Shown piece by piece: positions 36,712 through 45,608 of a stretch of 64,000 nucleotides of DNA; within the stretch, counting starts at the first letter, position 1; each line of letters begins with the position of its first letter. Source of the stretch: a virus; the IMG/VR virus record IMGVR_UViG_3300017917_002795, positions 62,001 through 126,000 of that record. One strand, given 5' to 3'. The notes below the pieces were generated by a model. It was given only the letters and a program-made list of their open reading frames with translations. It ran no database searches and was not told the DNA's origin. A program made the position numbers and the translations under genes.

Positions 36712-36993
36712 ATGACTCGAAAACTGGACGCGAAGCACTTAGAAGCCATTCAAACATTGCGAGAACAGTACAATGAAATCACCATGCTAATTGGAAATAT
36801 GAGCATTGAACAGCAATTTCTTCAAGAAAAAATCACGGAACTTGAACAAGAAAAAGCACAACAATTCACAGCATTAAGAAGCATCACTCAACAAGAAACG
36901 GATTTGATTGCAGAAATGCGTGATAGATATGGTGAAGGACAAATCAACATTCAAGATGGAACATTTATTCCTGGCACCGGTTTAGATGCGTAA
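36712..36993 (+). CDS. Small coiled-coil protein upstream of tail sheath
   Basis: This 93-residue protein is almost entirely a coiled coil (TLREQYNEITMLIGNMSIEQ followed by a QEKITELEQEKA stretch) with a short flexible tail ending FIPGTGLDA. Its position directly before the sheath suggests a tail assembly role; no family was recognised. Confidence 0.65.
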   Translation: MTRKLDAKHLEAIQTLREQYNEITMLIGNMSIEQQFLQEKITELEQEKAQQFTALRSITQQETDLIAEMRDRYGEGQINIQDGTFIPGTGLDA

Positions 36994-36998
36994 TGGCA

Positions 36999-37010
36999 TA
37001 TTTATATTAA
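36999..37010 (+). promoter_or_regulatory. Late-type promoter motif before sheath
   Basis: TATTTATATTAA lies 24 bases before ATG 37035. An AGGAG sits between, so the sheath has one of the best start signals in the window. Confidence 0.5.
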
Positions 37011-37034
37011 AATCATTTATATAGGAGAATAATA

Positions 37035-39476
37035 ATGGCAGAACAAATTGTATCGCCTGGTGTATATACGAGAGAGATTGATTCCTCGTTTTTACCTGGA
37101 GCGATTCGTCAAATTGGTGCGGCTGTTGTAGGACCAACTGTAAAAGGACCTGCATATACGCCAACCGAAATCAGAAATATGTCGGAATACCAAGCAGTAT
37201 TTGGTGGATTCACTGATGAATCTTATGTTCCGGTGGCAGTTAATGAATATTTAAGAAATGGTAATGTGATTACTGTGACTCGTACTTTGTATGAAGATGG
37301 TTATTCATTGACGGATGGAGCATTGGCGATAGTTGCAACATCTGGATCTACGAAATACATAACTCACGTACTTCATCCAACCGTGCCAGTAGGCGTAACG
37401 TCAAGTTACTTTGCCGATTCAGTGTTAAATACAGACACCAATGGACGCTTTGAATTGAAAATATCCGGTTCATATGCAGCAATTGCAATACCTGGATTTA
37501 GTAATTTTTCATATACGGAAGGTTCATCAATTTCAGCATCAATATCACCAAGTGATTCGAATTACATCACAACTGTGTTAGGTAAATCACCAAAAGGTCA
37601 AAACTATCCAGTATATGTTCAATATGAAAATACCGCAGCAACTTCACCATTTGCATCATTGTCTGCAGTATCAATGTCATTGGAGAAAATTTCAACGTAT
37701 GCATTTGTTCAAGATTATAAAGCTGCATCAACTCCATGGATAACATCTCAAAAAATTGGCTCTAGTGTATCTAACTTGTTTAAGATTCACGCATTATCTC
37801 ACGGATCATCTACAAATTATGAATATAAGATTGGTATCAGTGATATCATCACCTCCGGAGAAGTTTCAGATCCAAATGGATATCCGACATTTAATGTTGT
37901 AGTACGTAGAGTTGATACTGCAAATATTCCTAATTCAGTATATGGTTCTGTAACAGATTCAGATGCTCAACCAAACATTGTTGCTGTATTTGCATGTAAC
38001 TTGAATCCAGATTCACCATCATACATTGCCAAAGTGATTGGTGATCGTTATCAAACAATTGACAATGATAACAACGTTAACATTTACGGAGATTATGTTA
38101 ATACAAATCCATATATCCGTGTTGAAGTAGATGCTGCAGTTGCAACTAAATCAATTGATAAAACATTGTTCCCATTTGGGTTCCGTGCCGTATATTCATC
38201 AGTACCATCTGTTAACGGTTCAAACTTAGTAGCAGCTATATTGAAAACAGATCAAAATGCAAATGGTGTTTATAGTCCAACTATATTTCATGGATTTGAT
38301 TTTACTGTGGCATCAAACATTGCATATTTAGCCCCAATACCAACATCAGGTAGCACGACAGCAGCTAACACTGATTTCTACTTAGGTGATGTATCGCAAA
38401 GCATTAGTGCGGCATATCCAACATCAACCACAGCATATACTGGTTCTTTGCAAGCTGCATTAACAGCAGGAACATTTGCAGCTAATGTTAAATCATCTAC
38501 TAGAAAATTCATTGTGCCATTCCAAGAAGGTTTTGATGGAGCTCGTCCTAATTTACCTAAATTCTCTGGAGCTAACATAACTGCAGCTAATACATTTGGA
38601 TATGATTGTAGTTCGGTAACAGCAACAGGTGCAGTATCATACCGCAAAGCATTCACATTGTTGAGCAATACCGATTATTATGATATGAATGTATTATTGA
38701 CGCCAGGACTTATCGATCGTTTGCACGGAGCAGTTACAGCAGAAGCACGAGAATTATGTCAAATGCGCCAAGACGTATTTTATGTGATGGATTCAAACCT
38801 TAAAGGAGATACCATAACACAAGTAACTAATCAAGTTAGACCAATTGACAACAATTACACAGCAACATATTGGCCGTGGGTTAGTATATCTAATCCATCT
38901 GGTGCCGGACTTCTTTGGATTCCACCATCAGTAGTTATTGGGGGTGTATTATCAACAAATGACCGAATCCAAGCACCATGGTATGCACCAGCTGGTTTAA
39001 ATCGCGGTGGTATTCCTGCAACAGGAACGGCTGTAAATTTAAGTCAAGCACAACGAGATACATTGTATGCAGCACGCGTTAATCCTATTGCATCCTTCCC
39101 TAACAATACCATCGTTGTATGGGGTCAAAAGACCTTGCAAGCTCGTCCAAGTGCATTAGACCGCGTAAATGTGCGTCGTTTGCTTATTGAAGTTAAGAAG
39201 TTTATTGCATCATCAACTCGTTTCTTGGTATTTGATCAAAACACCATAACTACTAGAAATAAATTTTTAAGCATTGTTAATCCGTATTTAGCAGGTGTAC
39301 AACAAGCTCAAGGTTTATCAGCATTCCGAGTGATTATGGATGAAACAAACAATACTCCAGATGTAATTGACCGAAACATTTTATATGGTCAATTGTTTTT
39401 ACAACCAACGAGAACGGCTGAATTTATTGTGTTAGATTTCAATATTCAACCTACCGGAGCTGAATTTCCCGGATAA
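37035..39476 (+). CDS. gp18: Tail sheath protein (T4 gp18-like)
   Basis: This is the contractile outer tube of the tail. The start MAEQIVSPGVYTREIDSSFL and the TVKGPAYTPTEIRNMSEYQA segment are classic for sheath N-terminal domains. The C-terminal domain is equally typical: RLLIEVKKFIASSTRFLVFD, LRVIMDETNN-type (here FRVIMDETNNTP), and a final strand LDFNIQPTGAEF. At 813 aa it is larger than T4 gp18 because of long middle domains. A terminator follows. Confidence 0.95.
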   Translation: MAEQIVSPGVYTREIDSSFLPGAIRQIGAAVVGPTVKGPAYTPTEIRNMSEYQAVFGGFTDESYVPVAVNEYLRNGNVITVTRTLYEDGYSLTDGALAIVATSGSTKYITHVLHPTVPVGVTSSYFADSVLNTDTNGRFELKISGSYAAIAIPGFSNFSYTEGSSISASISPSDSNYITTVLGKSPKGQNYPVYVQYENTAATSPFASLSAVSMSLEKISTYAFVQDYKAASTPWITSQKIGSSVSNLFKIHALSHGSSTNYEYKIGISDIITSGEVSDPNGYPTFNVVVRRVDTANIPNSVYGSVTDSDAQPNIVAVFACNLNPDSPSYIAKVIGDRYQTIDNDNNVNIYGDYVNTNPYIRVEVDAAVATKSIDKTLFPFGFRAVYSSVPSVNGSNLVAAILKTDQNANGVYSPTIFHGFDFTVASNIAYLAPIPTSGSTTAANTDFYLGDVSQSISAAYPTSTTAYTGSLQAALTAGTFAANVKSSTRKFIVPFQEGFDGARPNLPKFSGANITAANTFGYDCSSVTATGAVSYRKAFTLLSNTDYYDMNVLLTPGLIDRLHGAVTAEARELCQMRQDVFYVMDSNLKGDTITQVTNQVRPIDNNYTATYWPWVSISNPSGAGLLWIPPSVVIGGVLSTNDRIQAPWYAPAGLNRGGIPATGTAVNLSQAQRDTLYAARVNPIASFPNNTIVVWGQKTLQARPSALDRVNVRRLLIEVKKFIASSTRFLVFDQNTITTRNKFLSIVNPYLAGVQQAQGLSAFRVIMDETNNTPDVIDRNILYGQLFLQPTRTAEFIVLDFNIQPTGAEFPG

Positions 39477-39490
39477 ATAAAAAATATGAA

Positions 39491-39520
39491 GAAAGGTAGG
39501 ACTTTGGTTCTACCTTTTTT
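39491..39520 (+). terminator. Terminator after tail sheath
   Basis: An AAAGGTAG/CTACCTTT stem has an 8-10 base loop that can extend slightly, and then six T, followed by ACTGTT. Confidence 0.85.
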
Positions 39521-39530
39521 ACTGTTCATA

Positions 39531-39540
39531 TATTTATATT
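39531..39540 (+). promoter_or_regulatory. Late-type promoter motif before tail tube
   Basis: TATTTATATT ends 18 bases before ATG 39559, right after the sheath terminator. Confidence 0.5.
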
Positions 39541-39558
39541 TAAAAAAAGGACAAAATT

Positions 39559-40173
39559 ATGCCATACGCAGCAACAAAAAATAATTCAGATTTGTTTGAT
39601 TATGTAGGTAGAGCTCCAAGTAATGGATTCGGAGCTGGAACACCAAATGGAGAAGGAGATTCTCCAAAAGCAGATCAAATTACAGATTATGGTGTTAGCG
39701 ATAATTTTTATGATAAAGCATTTGCATGGGAACCAAAATATCAGCATAAATTTGTAATGAACATTGACGGAATTCCTGCATACTTAGTTAAGACATCAGC
39801 TAAACCGAGCATGACAAATGGCGAAGTTGTGCTAGATCATATCAACGTTAAACGTAAACTTAAAGGTAAATCTGCATGGAATAGCATTGCAATCACAATT
39901 TATGATGCCATTGTTCCATCTGCAGCACAAGCCGTAATGCAATGGGTTCGTTTGCATCATGAATCTGCAACAGGACGTGATGGATATGCATCTATCTACA
40001 AAAAAGATATCACACTCAACCAACTTTCTCCATTAGGGGAAGTTATCGAAGAATGGCAACTTAAAGGATGTTACCTATCAGAAGTGAATTTTGGTTCATT
40101 GGATTGGTCGGCAGAAGATGTAGTAATGATTGATGCTACATTGAATTATGATTGGGCATTGTTAAGTTATTAA
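39559..40173 (+). CDS. gp19: Tail tube protein (T4 gp19-like)
   Basis: This is the inner tube subunit through which DNA passes. YQHKFVMNIDGIPAYLVKTS, DHINVKRKLKGKSAWNSIAI and the KDITLNQLSPLGEVIEEWQL segment followed by KGCYLSEVNFGSLDWS are characteristic of gp19 relatives. The 204 aa length is slightly above T4's because of a 40-residue N-terminal extension. It is in the normal place after the sheath. Confidence 0.93.
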   Translation: MPYAATKNNSDLFDYVGRAPSNGFGAGTPNGEGDSPKADQITDYGVSDNFYDKAFAWEPKYQHKFVMNIDGIPAYLVKTSAKPSMTNGEVVLDHINVKRKLKGKSAWNSIAITIYDAIVPSAAQAVMQWVRLHHESATGRDGYASIYKKDITLNQLSPLGEVIEEWQLKGCYLSEVNFGSLDWSAEDVVMIDATLNYDWALLSY

Positions 40174-40182
40174 TATGAAATT

Positions 40183-40211
40183 TGGGCAAGCTGAAAAGTT
40201 TGCCCATTTTT
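40183..40211 (+). terminator. Terminator after tail tube
   Basis: TGGGCAAGCT and AGTTTGCCCA form a stem (one G-U) with a GAAA loop and five T, then ACTGTT. Confidence 0.85.
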
Positions 40212-40241
40212 ACTGTTCACAAAAACATTTCTTCAAAACGA

Positions 40242-40273
40242 TTTGGTACTTTGAAATATTCTTATTATCTTTA
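40242..40273 (+). promoter_or_regulatory. Bacteroidetes-type promoter
   Basis: TTTG (40242-40245), spacer 20, TATCTTTA (40266-40273), with ATG at 40300. Confidence 0.55.
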
Positions 40274-40299
40274 TATTATTAATTTAAAAAATAAGAGTT

Positions 40300-40806
40300 A
40301 TGACAAAAGAACAAAGTTTATTATTAGCAATTAGACATCAAATGTCTGTATTAGGTTATTCTGAATCAGAAATTAATCTGCAAGATGAAGAAATTTCAAA
40401 GTTTACTTCAAACATTGTTAAAGGCATAGATTTTAGTAGAAAGCCGGAAGTTACTGAGATAACATATCCAGATTCATATAAATATTATATGCATATTAAC
40501 GATCCAGAATTTAGCACCTGGGGTCACGATGCTCTTATGTGCACATTTGAATCTGATTCAGATTGGGAACACGCCTTAGACAACGAAGATATTGCAGCAT
40601 GCCGCGCCATTATTGCCGAAGTTGAAACGTTTTGCCAAACACATCGAGTTCCTAAAGCAGTTGTTAATTTTTATCGAAATATGCCAAAACGCCTAGTTAA
40701 TCCGAATTGGTTTAAATTGCGGTGGAACACTGTTAACGGCATAGTAGATGCATATTGTGATGAAGATGCTTCAGAGCATGTAGATGGCATAACCGGAGAA
40801 GAATAA
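40300..40806 (+). CDS. Hypothetical protein between tube and assembly chaperone
   Basis: The 168-residue acidic protein is mixed alpha/beta, with DWEHALDNEDIAACRAIIAE and NFYRNMPKRLVNPNWFKLRW segments. It has its own promoter and terminator, so it forms a single-gene transcript between tail genes. No family was recognised; it could be an accessory gene dropped into the tail region. Confidence 0.65.
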   Translation: MTKEQSLLLAIRHQMSVLGYSESEINLQDEEISKFTSNIVKGIDFSRKPEVTEITYPDSYKYYMHINDPEFSTWGHDALMCTFESDSDWEHALDNEDIAACRAIIAEVETFCQTHRVPKAVVNFYRNMPKRLVNPNWFKLRWNTVNGIVDAYCDEDASEHVDGITGEE

Positions 40807-40818
40807 ATAACTAATCAT

Positions 40819-40843
40819 AGCCCCTTTAAACGGGGGCTTTTTT
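40819..40843 (+). terminator. Terminator
   Basis: AGCCCC and GGGGCT form a 6-bp stem with a short loop and six T, followed by ACTGTT. Confidence 0.85.
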
Positions 40844-40854
40844 ACTGTTCGCAC

Positions 40855-40866
40855 ATATTTATAATA
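40855..40866 (+). promoter_or_regulatory. Late-type promoter motif
   Basis: TATTTATAATAA lies 22 bases before ATG 40889, just after the terminator, so this gene starts a new unit. Confidence 0.5.
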
Positions 40867-40888
40867 AAGTTATATAAAAGGAAAGTTT

Positions 40889-41656
40889 ATGCCAGTAACA
40901 GAACGTTTTAACGATAAAAATCTTATCGAATTAGCCAAGCAGCAGTACGAAAACAAGCAACGCAGCACAATACCTGCAAACACAGTTAAATTACCAAGTG
41001 GTGGACAAGTGTATCCAGAATCAAGTCCTTTACGGAAAGGTACTGTAGAAATGCGATACATGACTGCATATGATGAAGATATCCTAACAAATTCATCATA
41101 CATCAAACAAAATACGGTGCTTGACAAACTATTACAAGCACTTATAATGGATCCAATAGACATCGATGATTTGATTATATCAGACAAAGAATATCTTGTT
41201 ATAGCAGCGCGTATTCACGGATTTGGGGCAGATTATACTGTAGCAGTAACAGATCCTAATACCGGTAAAAGTTCCACGCAAACCTTAGATTTATCTAAAT
41301 TAGAAATGCGGCCCTTCACCATAACATCTAATTCACTAGGAGAATTTCCATACGCAGCAGAAGGCATTGACATTAAATTTCGATTTTTAACTAAACGCGA
41401 AGTAGATTCAATTTCCGATGAACACACAATATCAGATTTCTTAATACGTAGCATCGCAGAAGTCAATGGATCGAGAACACCACATGACATTGAACATTTT
41501 GTGCGTTATCAAATGACTCCGCGCGAATCACGTGATTTTCGTCGTTATGTAGCGGAAAATATACCTGGTGTAAATCTAGAATCAACATTTGAAGGTGAGA
41601 ACGGGAGCACCTTCACCGCCGGGTTTCCACTTAGATCAGACCTTCTTTGGTTATAA
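40889..41656 (+). CDS. Baseplate/tail assembly protein (T4 gp26-like), chaperone position
   Basis: The 255-residue protein has the pattern of T4-type baseplate hub assembly proteins: a KLPSGGQVYPES strand, VEMRYMTAYDEDILTNSSYI and LLQALIMDPIDIDDLIISDK with EYLVIAARIHGFG. The CxxC pair found in some relatives is absent. It sits directly upstream of the tape measure, where many tailed phages encode tail assembly chaperones expressed with a frameshift. An out-of-frame frame overlaps its 3' end. Confidence 0.75.
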   Translation: MPVTERFNDKNLIELAKQQYENKQRSTIPANTVKLPSGGQVYPESSPLRKGTVEMRYMTAYDEDILTNSSYIKQNTVLDKLLQALIMDPIDIDDLIISDKEYLVIAARIHGFGADYTVAVTDPNTGKSSTQTLDLSKLEMRPFTITSNSLGEFPYAAEGIDIKFRFLTKREVDSISDEHTISDFLIRSIAEVNGSRTPHDIEHFVRYQMTPRESRDFRRYVAENIPGVNLESTFEGENGSTFTAGFPLRSDLLWL

Positions 41657-41870
41657 GGCAGAAGATCGCATCACATTGCATGAAAACTTATTCAATTTGA
41701 TTTGGTGGGGTGAGGGTCGATGGGACTGGAATACCATATACAATATGCCAATACCTATACGTAAACTTTGGACTAAGAAAGTCAATGACATCATTGCAGC
41801 TCGAAATCCAAAAAACACGGCATCTAACACCGCCGGCCCCAAGAAAGCGACACCCAGAAAAACCCAGTAA
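41589..41870 (+). CDS. Out-of-frame C-terminal extension of the assembly protein (possible frameshift product)
   Basis: This frame opens at 41580 (after a TAG at 41577), is +1 relative to the preceding gene, and overlaps it by up to 77 bases. It has no ATG; only TTG 41589 or GTG 41595 are candidate starts. The encoded ENLFNLIWWGEGRWDWNTIY and NMPIPIRKLWTKKVNDIIAA resemble the short C-terminal partner of tail assembly chaperones. Programmed +1 (or -2) frameshifting would fuse it to the upstream protein; the overlap contains CTT-AGA, a conceivable slip site. Independent initiation is the alternative. Confidence 0.55.
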   Translation: MKVRTGAPSPPGFHLDQTFFGYKAEDRITLHENLFNLIWWGEGRWDWNTIYNMPIPIRKLWTKKVNDIIAARNPKNTASNTAGPKKATPRKTQ

Positions 41871-41874
41871 CAGA

Positions 41875-41884
41875 TATTTATGAT
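41875..41884 (+). promoter_or_regulatory. Late-type motif next to tape-measure start
   Basis: TATTTATGAT lies only three bases before the first ATG of the next frame; a downstream ATG at 41945 would leave a normal leader. Confidence 0.3.
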
Positions 41885-41887
41885 TAT

Positions 41888-43921
41888 ATGATGCCCGAAC
41901 TCCACATACTGATTTCTCGTTTAAAACAGCAACCTAGACATGGTATGGCTAAACAACAAAACAAATCAACTAAACAATACATTTCAGAGACAGAACAAGA
42001 TTATAAAGAATTAAGCAGATTATTTAAGAACTTTGAGGATTCTGCTAGTGAAGCACTTGGAGATTTTATCGGCAAATCAAAACAACTCTTAAAAGCATTT
42101 ACTGATTCCTCATTAGAAACACAGCTCGGATTAAATGTAATGATGGGCGTATTTGATGCAGTAGCTAAAAAATCTGAAGAATTAGTAAAAGCATCAACAT
42201 GGCTAGAACAACGCAATGCTGGACTCACTAAATCATTTAGATTAAATGCAAAAGAAGCAGGGGCATTAGGTGAACAATATGATTTTCTAGCAGCTGGTTA
42301 TACCAAAGCTGGCAAAGAAGGTGATAAAATGGCAGCTGGTTTAGATACTGGCGGCGAGCAAGTTAGAGTAATGGCTACTCGTATAGAAAAACTTCTTCCG
42401 GGTATGTCAAAAATGATTGTTGGTATAGCTAAAACGAATAATTTTTCAGAAAAATATCGCAACGAATTATTTCAAACTAACACATTATTAGTAGATCATC
42501 TAGGATTATCAGAAGATGCTGCTACGAATTACCAACGTTTTGCAGATGCTTCTGGTAAATCTAGTATGCAAATGTTGGGTTCGGCAAAAGCTTTTGCTGA
42601 TGCATTCGAATCACAAACAGGTATTGCTGGACAATTTGGTAACATTATCAATGATATCGCCAATATTGGCGAAGACCTTCAGATGGCATACGGCAAAATG
42701 CCAGGAAACTTGCAATTAGCAGTAGTTAAAGCTAGATTATTAGGCATTGAATTTAAAAAACTTGATGCAGTTGCTGAAAAAATGCTTAACATTGAAGAAT
42801 CGGTAAATGCTGAATTAAATTATCAATTAATCAGCGGAAAACGATTAGTCAATCAAGATGGCGAAAGCATCACTGAAAAACTGCGTATTGCTAAATTGAG
42901 TGGCAATGCAAATGATATGACTGAGGCCATGAATGAGTTATTAGAATCTCAAGGCGAAATACTTGATGGAAATAACTTTTATGCCAAACAACAACTAGCT
43001 GAACTAACCGGATTGTCAGTGCAAGAATTAACTCGTGCAAACAACATGAAAAAAGCCATGGCTCGCACGGGTATTAAAGAAGGCGAATTGCAGCGCATAA
43101 TGGAACTAGATCCTGCGGAATTTGCTGATGCTATTAGCAAATATGATGATGATGATAAAAAGATTTTTCAAGCATTAAAAAGCACTGAGAGTTTAAAATC
43201 AACCGAACAGTTAATGAATGATTTAGTTTCTGGAAAACGTACTCTTAAGGTAGTTGCTGTATCTCAAAAACAAGCAGATATAATTGAAGCTACCCGTAAA
43301 GCTGCAGTTGGCGCAGATTATACCGGTGGAAAAGGCACTATTGCAGATGCAACCGGCGAGCTAGCAGGATTAGGCGTCACCGAGGGTACTGTAAAAATAT
43401 CCGGGAAACTAGCTAGATATGGAGGTAGCGTAGCAATTGCAACTGAGAATTTAACAAAATTAGGAGAGCTCCTCCCAGGTGTTAATACTGCGGTAACTAA
43501 ATTTAAAGGTGCATTAACATCCACAACAACGTTTTTAACTGGACTAGGATATGATGCCGCTATAAAAAATATCGGAAAACCTGCCACTAACTCCGATGTA
43601 ACTAATAAAGCAGTTGTAGATTATAATAAACCAGTATCAGTTGATGATGCTGTTATTAAATTTAATCCGCAAGATAAAATTATGGTTGCTAGCACAGATC
43701 CTGGACAATTAATGCCAGCTGTAAATCAACTCACCGGTGGCAGTGGCAATACAGCCATAGTAGATCCAGGACCAATTGCAGCAGCCGTACGCGATGCAAT
43801 GTCAAAAATTTCAGATGCAATGTCAAAAATTTCATTTGATATAACATTAGATGGTGAAAAACTAAATAAATCAATAAAAATGGTTCAAGGCCAATCATTG
43901 AATACAGTTAATTACGGATAA
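41888..43921 (+). CDS. gp29: Tail tape-measure protein (T4 gp29-like)
   Basis: This sets tail length and is packed inside the tube. The 677-residue protein is mainly helical, with long Ala/Leu/Lys coiled-coil runs, a Gly/Ala-rich region late in the sequence and a small C-terminal domain ending VQGQSLNTVNYG. The position between the assembly proteins and the baseplate hub is diagnostic. The length predicts a tail of roughly 100 nm by the usual 1.5 A per residue rule. Start choice is uncertain: ATG 41888, 41891 or 41945 (MAKQQNKSTKQ). Confidence 0.8.
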   Translation: MMPELHILISRLKQQPRHGMAKQQNKSTKQYISETEQDYKELSRLFKNFEDSASEALGDFIGKSKQLLKAFTDSSLETQLGLNVMMGVFDAVAKKSEELVKASTWLEQRNAGLTKSFRLNAKEAGALGEQYDFLAAGYTKAGKEGDKMAAGLDTGGEQVRVMATRIEKLLPGMSKMIVGIAKTNNFSEKYRNELFQTNTLLVDHLGLSEDAATNYQRFADASGKSSMQMLGSAKAFADAFESQTGIAGQFGNIINDIANIGEDLQMAYGKMPGNLQLAVVKARLLGIEFKKLDAVAEKMLNIEESVNAELNYQLISGKRLVNQDGESITEKLRIAKLSGNANDMTEAMNELLESQGEILDGNNFYAKQQLAELTGLSVQELTRANNMKKAMARTGIKEGELQRIMELDPAEFADAISKYDDDDKKIFQALKSTESLKSTEQLMNDLVSGKRTLKVVAVSQKQADIIEATRKAAVGADYTGGKGTIADATGELAGLGVTEGTVKISGKLARYGGSVAIATENLTKLGELLPGVNTAVTKFKGALTSTTTFLTGLGYDAAIKNIGKPATNSDVTNKAVVDYNKPVSVDDAVIKFNPQDKIMVASTDPGQLMPAVNQLTGGSGNTAIVDPGPIAAAVRDAMSKISDAMSKISFDITLDGEKLNKSIKMVQGQSLNTVNYG

Positions 43922-43924
43922 ACA

Positions 43925-45310
43925 ATGGCATCAAAGCTACATAGCAACATAACAATTGAATCCATAACGCAACGTACTATAGTTGCCGGAGCTGGTATTA
44001 TAGGTTCTAATTTAGGTATTCCGCAGGTAAGTTCATTAGCATCAAATTTGATTAATATGGGAGAACCGGCAGATCCATTATATTCAACTACACCATTCTC
44101 GCAGCTTCGCAATTTACCATGGATTACGATGAATGATTTTCGTAGCAGAAAAGGCATAAAAAATATAGGACTATCATTTGACACTCGTTTAGATGGAGCA
44201 GCATTATCTACAAGAAACTTTAAACCACGAGCCGCACTTTATGCTGCATTATCAGCACAACCAGGCGGAGCATACAGTGTATTTAATCGAAATGGCGCTG
44301 GTAAATATGGATATGGTTGGGGAGATCATGGAAATCCATACGCACTACGACGAGATTTTACTCAGGAAAGTCATGTAGCAACGCGTTGGTCTGATACTGA
44401 TAAAACATGGAAACCGGTGGAAAATCTATTATCGCGAGCTACAGCATTCCGGGGAGATCGTGTTAATGTTATTGATTATCAGCCGGCTGGTAAGTTAGGT
44501 GCTATATATAAATGGAATAATACAAATAAGCCAATTCATGCTGATTTAAACGAAACTCTAGATTTCATTAAATTTTTCTTTACCGGACCTAAATTAGCAC
44601 CGAATACTGTAGAAAATGAAATGATTACTGATGATGTTATAGTTTTCCGTGCAACAATTGGAAGCATTTCTGATACATTTAATCCACAATGGAATCCGGT
44701 GCAATTGATGGGTCGTGCAGATCCAAATTATCATTATGCTGGATACAGTCGCGACATGAGTCTAGATTTTACGGTTTATGCAACAGACCGAGATGAATTA
44801 AAACCAATATATCGTAAATTAAATGCACTTGCAGGTTATACAACACCAGATTATTCCGGAACAAATATTGGATTTAAAGGACCATGGATGCGCATTACAG
44901 TTGGGGATTTATACAATCAAATGCCTGTTATAATATCTAGTTTATCTTACACATTAGGTGACACGGATACCCCATGGGAAATAAACATAGAAGATGATCC
45001 AAGCATGATGCAAGTTCCATTAATGGTTAAAGTTTCAATTACCTTCAATGTTATCGGAGATTGGTTGCCACAAAAAGGAGGTCAATTCTATTCATTATCA
45101 AAACGATTTGATGAGTTCGGATCACTACCTGGTAACGACAATTGGTTAAGTGATGGTATACAAGAACGAACAAATAACCAACTCAGAATAGACAAATTCA
45201 AAAGAGAAGTTGCAGCTGCATTAGAAAAAAGTCAACAATATAAATCAACACATAAACCACAATTAACTACTCGCGAAATGCCTGGCGAAATTGTATTAAA
45301 TAAAAACTAA
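43925..45310 (+). CDS. Baseplate tube-initiation protein (gp48/gp54-like)
   Basis: The 461-residue protein carries the tube-adaptor type pattern: YAGYSRDMSLDFTVYATDRD, LKPIYRKLNALAGYTTPDY and PWMRITVGDLYNQMPVIISS. The C-terminus is basic and probably flexible. In T4, gp48 and gp54 start the tail tube on the hub. The gene follows the tape measure and precedes the LysM-type and hub genes, as in other contractile phages. Confidence 0.7.
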   Translation: MASKLHSNITIESITQRTIVAGAGIIGSNLGIPQVSSLASNLINMGEPADPLYSTTPFSQLRNLPWITMNDFRSRKGIKNIGLSFDTRLDGAALSTRNFKPRAALYAALSAQPGGAYSVFNRNGAGKYGYGWGDHGNPYALRRDFTQESHVATRWSDTDKTWKPVENLLSRATAFRGDRVNVIDYQPAGKLGAIYKWNNTNKPIHADLNETLDFIKFFFTGPKLAPNTVENEMITDDVIVFRATIGSISDTFNPQWNPVQLMGRADPNYHYAGYSRDMSLDFTVYATDRDELKPIYRKLNALAGYTTPDYSGTNIGFKGPWMRITVGDLYNQMPVIISSLSYTLGDTDTPWEINIEDDPSMMQVPLMVKVSITFNVIGDWLPQKGGQFYSLSKRFDEFGSLPGNDNWLSDGIQERTNNQLRIDKFKREVAAALEKSQQYKSTHKPQLTTREMPGEIVLNKN

Positions 45311-45311
45311 A

Positions 45312-45608
45312 ATGAGATACGCAACTACAAATCAATTGAAAACGCCATCTGGAAAGCGAAGATTGGAAACAACTATTTTTCCTAGTGTTCCGCTATCGAA
45401 TAATGATACATACATACAAATTGTTACTCCAGAACGATTAGATAGGCTAGCTTTAAATTTTTATGAAGAAGTAGCAGCATGGTGGATTATTGCAGCATCA
45501 AACAATATACCACGTGGTACAATCATTGTACCAGCCAACACCATATTACGAATTCCACCAAAACCTGATGTTATGGACTTAATTAGAACTGCAAATTTAA
45601 CAAGATGA
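45312..45608 (+). CDS. LysM-like baseplate protein (gp53-type)
   Basis: This 98-residue protein has a LysM-like core (TPERLDRLALNFYEEVAAWW and IIAASNNIPRGTIIVPANTI) ending LRIPPKP, as in small tail proteins such as T4 gp53 or P2 gpX. Such LysM units clamp tube and hub. It overlaps the hub gene by four bases (ATGA at 45605). Confidence 0.7.
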   Translation: MRYATTNQLKTPSGKRRLETTIFPSVPLSNNDTYIQIVTPERLDRLALNFYEEVAAWWIIAASNNIPRGTIIVPANTILRIPPKPDVMDLIRTANLTR

